The translations under genes were made by a program, and so were the position numbers. This document shows, piece after piece, positions 7,836 through 17,126 of a stretch of 57,242 nt of DNA. The notes beneath the pieces are model-generated. The model was not told the origin of the DNA. It ran no database searches and saw only the letters and a list, made by a program, of their open reading frames with translations. Position 1 is the stretch's first letter. Every line of letters starts with the position of its first letter. Source of the stretch: Nostocaceae cyanobacterium (GTDB taxonomy: Bacteria; Cyanobacteriota; Cyanobacteriia; Cyanobacteriales; Nostocaceae); the NCBI GenBank assembly GCA_030065825.1, contig JASJCY010000011.1, forward strand, positions 1-57,242, in the 5' to 3' direction.

Positions 7836-10637
7836 CTATTTGTACCAGTTGGATGGAAGAATCGCCCTTTCAAGATTCGCCCCTTCAAGATTCGCCCTTT
7901 CAAGATTCGCCCTCTCAAGATTCGCCTCGTAAAGAATCGCCCCTTCAAGATTCGCCCTTCCAAGATTCGCCCTTTCAAGATTCGCCCTTTCAAGAATCGC
8001 CCCTTGAAGATTCGCCCCTTCAAGATCCGCCCTTTCAAGATTTGCCCCAAAAAGATTCGCCCCAAAAAGATTCGCCCCAAAAAGATATGCCCCCAAAAGA
8101 TTCGCCCCAAAAAGATTCGCCCCTCTCAGATCCGCCCCTTCAAGATTCGCTAAATTAAGTTCCGCCTCGTAAAGATTCGCCTCTATAAGATTTGCTAAAT
8201 TAAGTTTCACATTTTGCAAATTAGTATGGCTTAAGTTTGCTCTGTATAAATCTTTTATGTCTAAAATACACCCTTCAAGATTAAGAAAACTGAGACAATC
8301 AAAAACAAGGGTATTTTCCTCTCCAATTCTTTGACTTTGTAACCTTGATATTAATGCTCCAAATGCTTGATGTGAATGCCATTTAATATTTGAAATTTCT
8401 TGCGTAACTCTTGCACAAGCATTTAAGACAGCGATAATTGCTTCTTCGGCATTTCTTGCTTGTCGCATTTCTTCATGGAAATTAGGTCTTTCTTTTAATC
8501 CTTCCATTGGCATTCCATCAGCCAACATAAACTCAATTAAACGGCACAATGTCTTTTGCCAATTAGCAACTTGTGAAGGATTTTGTGCGTGAATTATCCT
8601 CATTTGATCACAAATAAAACGAAACAGGTATTTATCCATCGCCGATGCACCACACAAAGTCGCCCAGTTAACTAATGCTGTTCGTTCGTCACACCCCTTG
8701 CGGAAGTTTTGCTTACGTTCTTCTAAATCTTCATGAATTAACTGGAGTCCTTGCACAATTCGTTTAGCTGCTAAATACTCACCAAAACTCTTGTGAGTAA
8801 ATTCAAATGTTTTCTCACTTTGCCTAAATCCTCCACTTTCCCGGAAGTAAAATGCTGTTAGCAAACGAGTAATACTCGCTTTAGAATCTTCGTTAAAACT
8901 TTCTTGAAAGCGGTTTAAAATTCCTCGCATACCGCTGTTGTCACAATGATTTTCAATCTCTTTAACGGTGGTAGTTCTACCGTCTCCGTGCCAACAAGCA
9001 AGAGCAATTTCTTCCAAAACACCGATAAATTCTTCTTTTGCTATTCCCTCTGTTAAACGATATCCATGCTTTTCATAACCACGTTCGTAAACTGCATCTA
9101 ATAAATCAGCATAGATTTCGTTTAGGTTACTATCTTCTGTAAACTTGATTTTACTTCGTTCAAAACTCAAAGCTACTAAGTAATTTAGCAAAGGTTGAGC
9201 TGTAATTTCCCGCAAATTCTCTATATCTAAATTTTTTGGTAATCCCTCATAATTTCTACCTTTTACTTCCCCATAAGATTTCCACCATATTTGTCTTTGG
9301 TCTATTTCTAGCAGCTTTTGTTCATCAACATAATTACCAGATTCTATTTGTTCTTTTTTGAGAAAATATGGTAGAATATGCAAAATTTGCCGTGGTTTTC
9401 TAAACTTGCTGCGATTTGCTTGTACAACTATTTCTCTTCCGGTAATTAAAACCTGTAAACAGCGAGTTTTATCATGATTAAATTGCGTTACTTTAATCCT
9501 GACTTCCTCCACAAACTCTTTAGCTGCTTGTTCGGCGATTTTTCCCTGCATTGATAGCTCATCCAAACCATCAAAAATTATTAGTAACCGTGACTCACCA
9601 TTATTTAAATCCAAAGGATTATAAGGTAAAAAACCATCAAACTGAACAAACTCCCCTACAGATTTTGTTATATCACCTGTAAGATTAAATAAGTGAAGTG
9701 GAATATGAATAACTCGTATATCTCGTATTATATTTACTTTCGCTAACTGTGCAGCAAATATTTTTGTAAAAGAAGATTTTCCGCTACCAGGACCACCACT
9801 AATTAAACGTATGGCATCATCAGGATTAGCTTGCTGCAACCAATTTTCTAATTCCTGTTTCAGTTCAATTACAACTCGTTGATAATTTTTACCATCATTG
9901 ATACCTGAATCTAATCTTTGCTTTGGTGAAAAATCTGTTTCATTCTCATAATAAGCACGCAGAGGTATATAAATATCTTTAAGACTAAAAGCTTCCAAAA
10001 ACATTGGTTCAGCAATTCGTTTTTGTAGCCAAGCCTGATAACGTAACCATCCTTGTTCTACTTTATTTGCTTGAGTAAATGGCGTATCTAAAACTTCTTT
10101 AATAACAGCATAATCTTCGTTATTTTCTATCCACTGACTATTTAAAGCATTGACAAAGTAAGCAGTCAGACGATTACTAATACTCCTAGCTTCAACCTCC
10201 CTCTCAACGAAGTTTTCCAACCACTTACAAAAACCATCTTGAGCTGCTTTTACAATTGGTAAATCTGTCGGACGCTTAAAAAAATCATCATCTATAAGTA
10301 ATTCTTCATTCTTGAGAGTAGAATTAAGTTGCTTGTATAAATCTTGTAAATTATCCGGCTTCCTAACTAAAAGTTCTTTATTTTCATCTAATAAATTCTG
10401 CATCCCTTGCATCAGAGAACGGATAATTAACAACCCAGCAATTTCTCCCGGTTTGCTATCAAGCCCTAGAGAACTAAGAATTTCTACCCCATTTTCAGCT
10501 AAATCATCCCACTTAAGAAAAGCACCATTAATAGCAGCTTTACTCAAAGAAGTAAAAAGTTCTTTCGGTTTTACCTTTATCTGTTTCTGTAACGCTGATG
10601 TAGGTTTTTCGACTTTAATTCCAATTTCCCTAGACAT
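7836..10637 (-). CDS. NACHT-type STAND NTPase with C-terminal pentapeptide repeats
   Basis: The 933-residue signalling NTPase has an N-terminal region of about 250 residues with no recognised effector fold. A NACHT P-loop domain follows, with Walker A GGPGSGKSS at about 281-289 and Walker B LLIIFDGLDEL at about 351-361 (the FDGLDE form typical of NACHT). Winged-helix-like and helical parts follow, with FEFTHKSFGEYLAAKRI near 620. The C-terminus, from about 784 to 928, is pentapeptide repeats (A-N/D-L-x-x: GANLFGANL, RANLERANL), a right-handed beta-helix often used as a ligand or protein-binding module. Bacterial NACHT proteins include antiphage proteins, so defence is a reasonable inference but is not shown. 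No partner gene is adjacent. It could instead be a developmental or stress sensor, common in filamentous cyanobacteria. Confidence 0.88.
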   Translation of the reverse strand: MSREIGIKVEKPTSALQKQIKVKPKELFTSLSKAAINGAFLKWDDLAENGVEILSSLGLDSKPGEIAGLLIIRSLMQGMQNLLDENKELLVRKPDNLQDLYKQLNSTLKNEELLIDDDFFKRPTDLPIVKAAQDGFCKWLENFVEREVEARSISNRLTAYFVNALNSQWIENNEDYAVIKEVLDTPFTQANKVEQGWLRYQAWLQKRIAEPMFLEAFSLKDIYIPLRAYYENETDFSPKQRLDSGINDGKNYQRVVIELKQELENWLQQANPDDAIRLISGGPGSGKSSFTKIFAAQLAKVNIIRDIRVIHIPLHLFNLTGDITKSVGEFVQFDGFLPYNPLDLNNGESRLLIIFDGLDELSMQGKIAEQAAKEFVEEVRIKVTQFNHDKTRCLQVLITGREIVVQANRSKFRKPRQILHILPYFLKKEQIESGNYVDEQKLLEIDQRQIWWKSYGEVKGRNYEGLPKNLDIENLREITAQPLLNYLVALSFERSKIKFTEDSNLNEIYADLLDAVYERGYEKHGYRLTEGIAKEEFIGVLEEIALACWHGDGRTTTVKEIENHCDNSGMRGILNRFQESFNEDSKASITRLLTAFYFRESGGFRQSEKTFEFTHKSFGEYLAAKRIVQGLQLIHEDLEERKQNFRKGCDERTALVNWATLCGASAMDKYLFRFICDQMRIIHAQNPSQVANWQKTLCRLIEFMLADGMPMEGLKERPNFHEEMRQARNAEEAIIAVLNACARVTQEISNIKWHSHQAFGALISRLQSQRIGEENTLVFDCLSFLNLEGCILDIKDLYRANLSHTNLQNVKLNLANLIEANLYEAELNLANLEGADLRGANLFGANLLGAYLFGANLFGANLFGANLERADLEGANLQGAILERANLERANLGRANLEGAILYEANLERANLERANLEGANLERAILPSNWYK

Positions 10638-11494
10638 AGAAAAGTGACTAAATAAAGATGTATATTGACAATAAATAAATCGGCGGAAATAAATATAACT
10701 ATGTTAGGAAACGTAAATATAGCCCTGAAACCTTTACCAATGACTAATGACAAATGACAAATGACGACCCTAACTGCTTCGCTTTATTTGTACCGACCTA
10801 CTTAAATAATAAATTTTATACATTTTATCGTTTTTCTACCCCTCCGGACATCTTGCACCTGGGCTAAAAAGCGAGGCAGCGCGTTGCGGTGAGGTAGTGT
10901 GGTCTTGGGGGTTTCCCCCATGTAGCTTGCTTCCCCGAAGGGGTACAACTACCGAACCCGGAGGGAGGTCTCCTCCGTTGTAGCGACTGCCGGGGTTTCT
11001 TGCAAATCTCTCAGTCTCAAAACCTTAATTTTTCGTTTAGAAACCCGGTTTTTTTGGTCTTGCCCTTGAATGGTGCAAGATATGAGCCTCCGGACGGGTG
11101 AGACACCTATCCCACAACTCCCAACTTTGACTTTTGACTTTTGACTTTCCCTGTTCCCTATTCCCTGTTCACACATCTTGCACCTGGGCTAAAAAGCGAG
11201 GCAGCGCGTTGCGGAGGTCTCCTCCGTTGTAGCGACTGCCGGGGTTTCTTGCAAATCTATCAGTCTCAAAACCTTAATTTTTCATTTAGAAACCCGGTTT
11301 TTTTGGTCTTGACTTTTGACTTTCCCTGTTCCCTATTCCCTGTTCCCTATTCCCTATTCCCTATTCCCTATTCCCTGTTCCCTATTCCCTGTTCCCTATT
11401 CCCTATTCCCAGAAGGCACTTGATCCCATCGTCCATTTAACCCCTCAATTCCGATACAATCACTGTTGTGTCACCTATCTTCCCGCAAGCAACC
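10638..11494. repeat. Repeat-filled intergenic region
   Basis: A unit beginning CATCTTGCACCTGGGC and continuing AAAGCGAGGCAGCGCGTTGC occurs at about 10850 and again at about 11173, each followed by TAGCGACTGCCGGGGTTTCT and an AAACCCGG repeat end. The same unit recurs at about 57059 near the right edge. From about 11150 to 11411 the sequence is largely tandem TTCCCTA/TTCCCTG heptamers. Short ORFs here are repeat artefacts. Confidence 0.65.
11323..11411. repeat. Heptanucleotide tandem array TTCCCTA/TTCCCTG
   Basis: More than ten tandem copies of a 7-bp unit alternate between A and G at the last base. This is the class of short tandemly repeated repetitive (STRR) sequences characteristic of filamentous cyanobacteria. 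The array lies just upstream of the U32 peptidase gene. Confidence 0.85.
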
Positions 11495-14278
11495 ATGAAC
11501 AGCGAAACCCTCCAAACCACCACCCAAACCCCCGAACTCCTTGCACCCGCAGGGAATTGGGAATGTGCAAAAGCCGCTGTGGAAAACGGTGCAGATGCAA
11601 TTTATTTCGGTTTGGATCGGTTTAATGCAAGGATGCGGGCAGAAAACTTCACAGAGGCAGATTTACCAGAATTAATGGAATTTCTCCACCGCAGAGGTGT
11701 AAAGGGTTATGTCACCTTAAATACCTTGGTATTTCCCCAGGAATTAAGGGCAGCACAACAGTATATCCGCTCAATAATTGCTGCGGGTGTGGATGCGGTA
11801 ATTGTCCAAGATGTAGGTATTTGCCGTCTCATTCGTCACCTTTCCCCAGACTTTCCCATCCATGCATCTACTCAGATGACCATCACCAGTGATGTGGCTG
11901 TGGAATTTGCGCAGGAGTTAGGGTGTAATTTGGTAGTGCTGGCACGGGAATGTTCCCTCAAGGAAATTAATAAAATTCAACACTGCATGGCTTATCGGGG
12001 AGCCTCCCTACCTTTGGAGGTGTTCGTTCATGGAGCCTTATGTGTGGCTTATTCCGGGCAGTGTTTAACCAGTGAAGCATTGGGTGGGCGTTCCGCTAAC
12101 CGGGGGGAATGTGCCCAAGCTTGCCGAATGCCTTATGAGTTAATTGCGGATGGGAAAGAGGTGGATTTGGGTGATAAAAAATACTTACTTAGTCCCCAAG
12201 ATTTGGCAGGATTAGATGTTTTGCCGGATTTGGTGAAAGCTGGGGTCAGTTCTCTCAAAATAGAAGGGCGTTTAAAGTCGCCGGAATATGTGGCGAATGT
12301 TACTCGCGTTTATCGTCAGGCTTTGGATCGGGTAATGGAATCTCATGCAAAGGAGGACAGACACAAAGAACAGGAGAAACAACAACAATTGTCTACCCCC
12401 TCTTCCCCCTCTTCCCCCTCTTCCCCCTCTACCCCCTCTACTCCCTCCACTCCCTCCACATCTTCAGGCGATCGCTACAATTTGGAGATGGCATTTTCTC
12501 GCGGAATTTATACAGGGTGGTTCCGGGGAATCAACAATCAGGAGTTGGTACATGCCCGATTTGGGAAGAAACGCGGGGTGTATTTAGGCGAAGTTAGCAG
12601 CATTCACAAGCAAAAGGTAAATGTGCGTTTACAGGCACCTGTGAAGCCTGGGGATGGTGTTGTATTTGATTGTGGGCACCCAGAAGCCAAGGAAGAAGGA
12701 GGCAGGGTGTATGGGGTGGAAAATCAGGGTAAGGAGACGGTGCTGACTTTTGGACGCGGGGATATTAATCCGCGACGGGTACATGTAGGGGATAAAATTT
12801 GGAAAACTAGCGATCCGGAATTGGATAAGCGACTAAGACAAAGTTTTGCTGGGGATAAACCACAATATCAGCGTCCCATTTCTGTGGAAGTGCATGGGGA
12901 AGTGGGGGAAAATTTGGTGGCTATAAGTCGCGATCGCATCGGTCATGTGGTTCAAATTGAATCTGCAACTCCTTTGGTACAAGCCCATACTAAACCCCTA
13001 TCTACGGAACTTTTACAGTCACAATTTGGTCGTTTGGGTAATACTCCTTTCTATTTACAAGAATTAAGCAATCATCTCCAGGGTAATGTAATGTTACCCG
13101 TGAGTGAATTAAACCGGATGCGTCGGGAAATTGTCTCGCGGTTGGAAGAATTGCGCAGTCAGCCGAAATTCTGGCGAATTAATGAACAAGCCTCTCTGGA
13201 AGATTTACTTCCCGTAGTTCCCACTCCTACCCCCTGTTCCACTCCTAATTTAATCGTTTTAGTCCGCAACCTCAAGCAACTCCAAGCCGTACTAGAAACA
13301 GGTGTTAAGACTATTTACTGCGAATTTGAAGACCCCCGCAAGTATCCGGAAGCAGTGCAAATGGTACATCAACAAAGAGAAGAGATTCAACAAAACACAG
13401 ATAACGGTAGAAGCACAGAACAAACAAACAATATCTCTCCCCCCTCTCCCCTATCTTCCCCCTCTCCCCTATCTTCCCCCTCTCCCCTATCTTCCCCCTC
13501 TCCCCTATCTCCCCCCTCTTCCCTATCTCCCCCCTCTCCCCTATCTTCCCCCTCTCTCCCTCTCCCCACCATCTTCGTCGCACCTCCTCGGATTACCAAA
13601 CCCAATGAAAACTGGATTTTAAAACAAGTACGTGCTTGTAATGCGGATGGTTATTTGGTAAGGAACTACGATCACCTGAGATTTTTTGCTGAAGACCGAT
13701 GTATTGGGGATTTTTCCCTAAATGTTGCTAATGCTTTAACAGCAGACTATTTCAAAAATCACTTTGGTTTAGAAAGGGTGACAGCATCCTACGACCTTAA
13801 CATTTCTCAACTAGAAGACTTGCTCCACACTTGTCTTCCCGAGTGGTTTGAGGTTACAATTCATCAACATATACCAATGTTTCATATGGAGCATTGTGTA
13901 TTTTGTGCCTTTCTTTCTCAGGGAAAAGACTACACTAACTGTGGGCGACCCTGTGAAAAGCATGAGGTCAAATTACGGGACAGAGTTGGGACAGAACACA
14001 TCCTACAAGCCGATGCAGGCTGTCGAAACACTGTATTTAATGGCACTGCACAAACAGGGGCTGAATACGTACAGCGTTTAGCTGATTTGGGATTGCGAAA
14101 TTTTCGCATTGAGTTTCTCAATCAAACACCAGAAACAGTTAAGCAAACAATACATCTCTATCAGCAACTCCTGCAAGGCAAAATCAAAGGTTCCCAAATT
14201 TGGCAAGAGTTAAAACTGCAAAATCAAATAGGAGTGACTCGTGGTGCAATGGGTTTGTCTACAGCCAAAAACCACTGA
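11495..14278 (+). CDS. U32 family peptidase / RlhA-like protein with low-complexity inserts
   Basis: This is a U32-family protein; members include collagenase-like proteases and RlhA, which hydroxylates C2501 of 23S rRNA. It begins with the U32 TIM-barrel opening PELLAPAGNWECAKAAVENG and has GADAIYFGL and FVHGALCVAYSGQCLTS. The cysteine cluster GECAQACRMPY follows, then a DUF3656-type middle part and a second Cys block (HCVFCAF, NCGRPCEKHE) near the C-terminus. The ATG at 11495 fits the family better than an upstream GTG at 11468. At 927 aa it is longer than E. coli RlhA (about 650), partly through two Ser/Pro-rich inserts: about residues 298-322 (STPSSPSSPSSPSTP...) and 648-690 (repeated SPLSSP). 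Both are encoded by tandem DNA repeats at 12393-12466 and 13435-13568. Confidence 0.88.
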   Translation: MNSETLQTTTQTPELLAPAGNWECAKAAVENGADAIYFGLDRFNARMRAENFTEADLPELMEFLHRRGVKGYVTLNTLVFPQELRAAQQYIRSIIAAGVDAVIVQDVGICRLIRHLSPDFPIHASTQMTITSDVAVEFAQELGCNLVVLARECSLKEINKIQHCMAYRGASLPLEVFVHGALCVAYSGQCLTSEALGGRSANRGECAQACRMPYELIADGKEVDLGDKKYLLSPQDLAGLDVLPDLVKAGVSSLKIEGRLKSPEYVANVTRVYRQALDRVMESHAKEDRHKEQEKQQQLSTPSSPSSPSSPSTPSTPSTPSTSSGDRYNLEMAFSRGIYTGWFRGINNQELVHARFGKKRGVYLGEVSSIHKQKVNVRLQAPVKPGDGVVFDCGHPEAKEEGGRVYGVENQGKETVLTFGRGDINPRRVHVGDKIWKTSDPELDKRLRQSFAGDKPQYQRPISVEVHGEVGENLVAISRDRIGHVVQIESATPLVQAHTKPLSTELLQSQFGRLGNTPFYLQELSNHLQGNVMLPVSELNRMRREIVSRLEELRSQPKFWRINEQASLEDLLPVVPTPTPCSTPNLIVLVRNLKQLQAVLETGVKTIYCEFEDPRKYPEAVQMVHQQREEIQQNTDNGRSTEQTNNISPPSPLSSPSPLSSPSPLSSPSPLSPPSSLSPPSPLSSPSLPLPTIFVAPPRITKPNENWILKQVRACNADGYLVRNYDHLRFFAEDRCIGDFSLNVANALTADYFKNHFGLERVTASYDLNISQLEDLLHTCLPEWFEVTIHQHIPMFHMEHCVFCAFLSQGKDYTNCGRPCEKHEVKLRDRVGTEHILQADAGCRNTVFNGTAQTGAEYVQRLADLGLRNFRIEFLNQTPETVKQTIHLYQQLLQGKIKGSQIWQELKLQNQIGVTRGAMGLSTAKNH
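12393..12466 (+). repeat. In-frame 9-bp tandem repeat inside the U32 gene
   Basis: Repeats of TCTTCCCCC and TCTACCCCC encode Ser-Pro-rich SSP/STP tripeptides. The unit length is a multiple of three, so copy-number change keeps the frame. Confidence 0.8.
13435..13568 (+). repeat. In-frame 18-bp tandem repeat inside the U32 gene
   Basis: A unit TCTCCCCTATCTTCCCCC is repeated about six to seven times with drift and encodes SPLSSP hexapeptides. It is absent from typical family members and looks like an STRR expansion in a tolerated loop. Confidence 0.8.
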
Positions 14279-15066
14279 TAGTCACACATTCAAAAGTCAT
14301 AGACGCGTCAGCAGCGGTTTCTTAACCCTTACCCTTCAAGAACACCTTTGGTGAACAGGTGGCTTACACCAACAGAAGCCATGACTTGTCTACCCACAGG
14401 GTAAGTCAAAAGTCATAGACGCGCTAGACAGGTAGTAGCTTCCCGGAGGGTGAGTTAAAAGTCAAAAGTTAAAAATGAGTAGCCTCTTGGAAAATTGGAA
14501 AATTAAATATGCGTCAGCTACAAACCTTGTTCCAGAGATCAAATTTGGTGTTGCTGAATCGATGTATAAAAATGATGTTGTGTAATTCCAAAACCCTTGT
14601 ACGAGACATTGTAGTGCAACATCTCTACACTGGGATTCACACTTCAAATCAGCAACACCTAAAATTTTACCTCTGGAACATTCTTCTCTACCAGATGTTT
14701 AGTATATTTTCGGTTGTGCAAAATATAAATGTGAAATCAACATTATTTTATAGGGATTTTCAGTCTTTGTAAAATAAACTCTTGTGAGATAGATTTCTAG
14801 CTTGTCCTAAATATTACAACTAAATCTATGTATTACACTCAAACAAGAACCGCTGTATATGAAATTCCAATTCTCAATTATTCCACAAACCTCATCTCTT
14901 CCGGATAACCTTCTGTTTAGTAAGGAAAGAGAAAGGGATGAGTCTGTTGAGAATACAGTTAAGTATATAAGCGGATTTGATATTATCCAGGGAACTAATA
15001 ATTGAAAAATCATGACTCAATAATCATGATTCGTCCAAGATGAAAACCTTTAAATTAAAATAAGTC
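14279..15066. other. Intergenic region with repeats
   Basis: Repeat fragments of the AAAAGTCATAGACGCG type occur at 14295-14470 and a MITE copy lies at 14547-14659. The remaining sequence up to the next start is AT-rich, and I see no gene in it. Confidence 0.4.
14547..14659. mobile_element. MITE-like element, 113 bp, GGTGTTGCTGAAT ends
   Basis: GGTGTTGCTGAATC at the left and ATCAGCAACACC at the right are inverted ends of the same family as 7553-7684. The interior is different and carries CTTGTACGAGACATTGTA. Both flanks contain AAATTT, but a clean 8-bp duplication is not visible. It is closely related to the 25206-25316 copy. Confidence 0.65.
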
Positions 15067-15576
15067 ATGCCCTCACTCCGACTAATTTTAGGTATTACCT
15101 TAATCACCTTTTCTAGTTTACCAGCCTATGCCCTTCCCCAAGAAAATACTTCTATCCCAAAAGCTTCTGAAGCACCTCTAGAGTTAGAATTATTGACAAA
15201 ACCTGAGAATTTTGTAATTACAGCCAATACCATTCGTCAAGAAAAATTGACTGTTCCCAGTTTATGGTGGGCAAAAGAAAACTCTGAAAATAAACTATTG
15301 GATAACTGGATTGCATATCCACCTAATCGCAATCAATCAGCACGGATAGATTTAGTAGTAAATCAACAAATTTGGAACATTCTCGACTATCTGGAACGCT
15401 ACAATTTTGTCAATCGCATCGGTAATCTTGCACGAACTAATGGCTATAACCTCCGGGTTTTTAATTATCAAAAAGACCGTTTAGCTACCTACACATGTAG
15501 CTTTAAAACAATTCCAAATGTATGTAAAATCGAAATGAGTTATCAAAATAATATGAGTTGGAAGCCTTATTATTAA
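15067..15576 (+). CDS. Small secreted protein of unknown function
   Basis: The 169-aa protein has a clear signal peptide, MPSLRLILGITLITFSSLPA followed by YA-LPQ with AxA-like cleavage near residue 22. The mature part has a conserved-looking centre (VPSLWWAKE, LLDNWIAYPP, RIDLVVNQQIWNILDYLERY, NRIGNLARTNGYNLRVFN) and two cysteines near the C-terminus (TCSFKTIPNVC) that could form a disulfide. I do not know the family name; the look is of a cyanobacterial periplasmic protein. It is isolated, with no operon partner. Confidence 0.65.
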   Translation: MPSLRLILGITLITFSSLPAYALPQENTSIPKASEAPLELELLTKPENFVITANTIRQEKLTVPSLWWAKENSENKLLDNWIAYPPNRNQSARIDLVVNQQIWNILDYLERYNFVNRIGNLARTNGYNLRVFNYQKDRLATYTCSFKTIPNVCKIEMSYQNNMSWKPYY

Positions 15577-15640
15577 GATAATTATTTATTCCTCATAAGT
15601 CTTTTAAGGCTTTTAATAAACACAAATAAAAGGAAGCAGA

Positions 15641-15790
15641 TAATAGGGAATAGGGAACAGGGAACAGGGAATAGGCAATAGGCAATAGGAAATAGTAGAT
15701 AGGCACAATTAAATGTAAGATAGAACCTCACCCCCCTTCCCCTCTCCTTAGCAAGGAGAGGGGTGGCTTTAGCCGGGGTGAGGTTTTATT
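15641..15790. repeat. Heptamer array plus a bare hairpin core
   Basis: About 50 bases of GGGAATA/GGGAACA heptamers are followed at about 15725-15786 by the CCTCACC...GGTGAGG hairpin core with CTCTCCTTAGCAAGGAGAG. This is the same core found inside the MITE copies, but here without their terminal repeats. Confidence 0.65.
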
Positions 15791-15804
15791 CTTTATTCTC
15801 CTAT

Positions 15805-17010
15805 TTAATTAATGACTTTTCGTTTTATTTTGGCAAATAAAGCTGTGTATTGTTCATCAATTTCTTGAGGCATAAATCGCAAAAATTCACTCTTATTGAT
15901 AACTTCAGGTTCACTAAAAAGAACATTGCGTAATTGTTTGTGAATTTCAGATTTATCAACACTTATATTATCAATTGGTGAATTAGCTTTGGTACTCAAA
16001 AGAATTTGTTTAGCAATATGAGGTTCCCAGCAAAAATTAATCCATTCGTACAGTAAATCCTCACTTTTATTCTTGTCTTTCTTATCTTCCCCTTCCCCCT
16101 TATCTTCCACTTCCCCCTTGTCTTCCTTATCCCCCTTATTCTCCTGAGGACGTACCCATAAATCTGCCCACAGTGCAGTTCCTGATTGGGGAATAACAGC
16201 ACTAAATTGCGGATAACGGGAAATTATTGGTAAGATATCATTTGACCAACCAACAGCTAGCCAAGTATCTCCGATAATCAAAGGTTCTAAATACTGATTA
16301 GAACTGTAGAACTTCACCTGTTGATTTAATAAAGCTAGCTCTTTTTCTAATTCTGGAACCTTATCTAAGTTATCTGTATTGTAGGACTCTCCTAGCTTTT
16401 TTAATACCAGACCAATTACTTCCCGTGGTTGATCTAAAATAGAAATACGATCACGCAATTCATCGCGCCATAAATCACTCCAATCTTGTGGCATCCAACC
16501 CAATTTTTTGAACTTGTGACGGTTATAAATAATTATTGTACTACCCCAACGATAAGGCACACCCCAAATTTTGCCATCCCGCGTTACTAATTCCCCCCAT
16601 TTTTGCGACTGAAATCTGCCTTCAAACTCTTTTTGTTCTATATCTAATGGTTGAATTAATTTTTGTTCTATAGCTGCTTCTAGCCAATAATCTCCTAAAG
16701 TTACCAAGTCAGGGACATTTGTTGTTTGAGATTTTCCAAACAAAGAATCAGGAAATCCTTGATTCTTTTCAGCAGGTTTTTTCTCCTGCCATTTTTTTAG
16801 TTTATTAAATAACGTCTCCAACTGCTCTACAGGAGTAAAATTTAATTGAATTTGTCGATGTTGTTTGCTAAACTTATTCACTACCTGAGCAGGTATAGAA
16901 TTTTTTAATAACTGCACTTTTAGTGTTGGTTTCCTATTGCTACCACACCCACCCAGCAATTGAGATAAAGCTACTATAAGAGTTCCTTGTAAAAAAGACC
17001 GTCTATGCAT
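15805..17010 (-). CDS. Lipoprotein extracellular solute-binding protein (PotD-like)
   Basis: The start MHRRSFLQGTLIVALSQLLG plus GCGSN shows a twin-arginine-like leader (RRSFLQG) and a lipobox with Cys near 22. The rest has the periplasmic-binding fold used for polyamines and related ligands: VPDLVTLGDYWLEAAIEQKLI, GKIWGVPYRWGSTIIIYN, and DTWLAVGWSNDILP. No permease or ATPase genes are nearby, so the ligand is unknown; spermidine/putrescine-type is the closest guess. Residues about 292-318 (NKGDKEDKGEVEDKGEGEDK) are a charged insert encoded by a CTTCCCCCTTAT-type tandem repeat at about 16069-16141, another STRR in a coding sequence. Confidence 0.8.
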   Translation of the reverse strand: MHRRSFLQGTLIVALSQLLGGCGSNRKPTLKVQLLKNSIPAQVVNKFSKQHRQIQLNFTPVEQLETLFNKLKKWQEKKPAEKNQGFPDSLFGKSQTTNVPDLVTLGDYWLEAAIEQKLIQPLDIEQKEFEGRFQSQKWGELVTRDGKIWGVPYRWGSTIIIYNRHKFKKLGWMPQDWSDLWRDELRDRISILDQPREVIGLVLKKLGESYNTDNLDKVPELEKELALLNQQVKFYSSNQYLEPLIIGDTWLAVGWSNDILPIISRYPQFSAVIPQSGTALWADLWVRPQENKGDKEDKGEVEDKGEGEDKKDKNKSEDLLYEWINFCWEPHIAKQILLSTKANSPIDNISVDKSEIHKQLRNVLFSEPEVINKSEFLRFMPQEIDEQYTALFAKIKRKVIN

Positions 17011-17126
17011 TGATTTTAGATTTTAGAGTGTTAAATGGGTAATCGTTTATGATACCCACTAGGAAATCATAAGCAATAATTGTAAAGTAGACACTGCGCT
17101 TGCCATGTTTTCTAGCCCCATCCTCC

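Noticed and set aside
7706-8158. Plus-strand frame rich in QDSPF repeats
   Set aside because: It is the antisense reading of the 15-bp repeats that encode the pentapeptide domain.
11323-11411. Regular repeats that could be taken for a CRISPR array
   Set aside because: The 7-bp units are contiguous with no spacers, as in STRRs. The same applies to 18656-18833; the 15-bp repeats at 7856-8160 are coding.
13302-13622. Proline/leucine-rich frame opposite and alongside the U32 gene
   Set aside because: It is a frame shadow of the 18-bp tandem repeat in the real coding frame.
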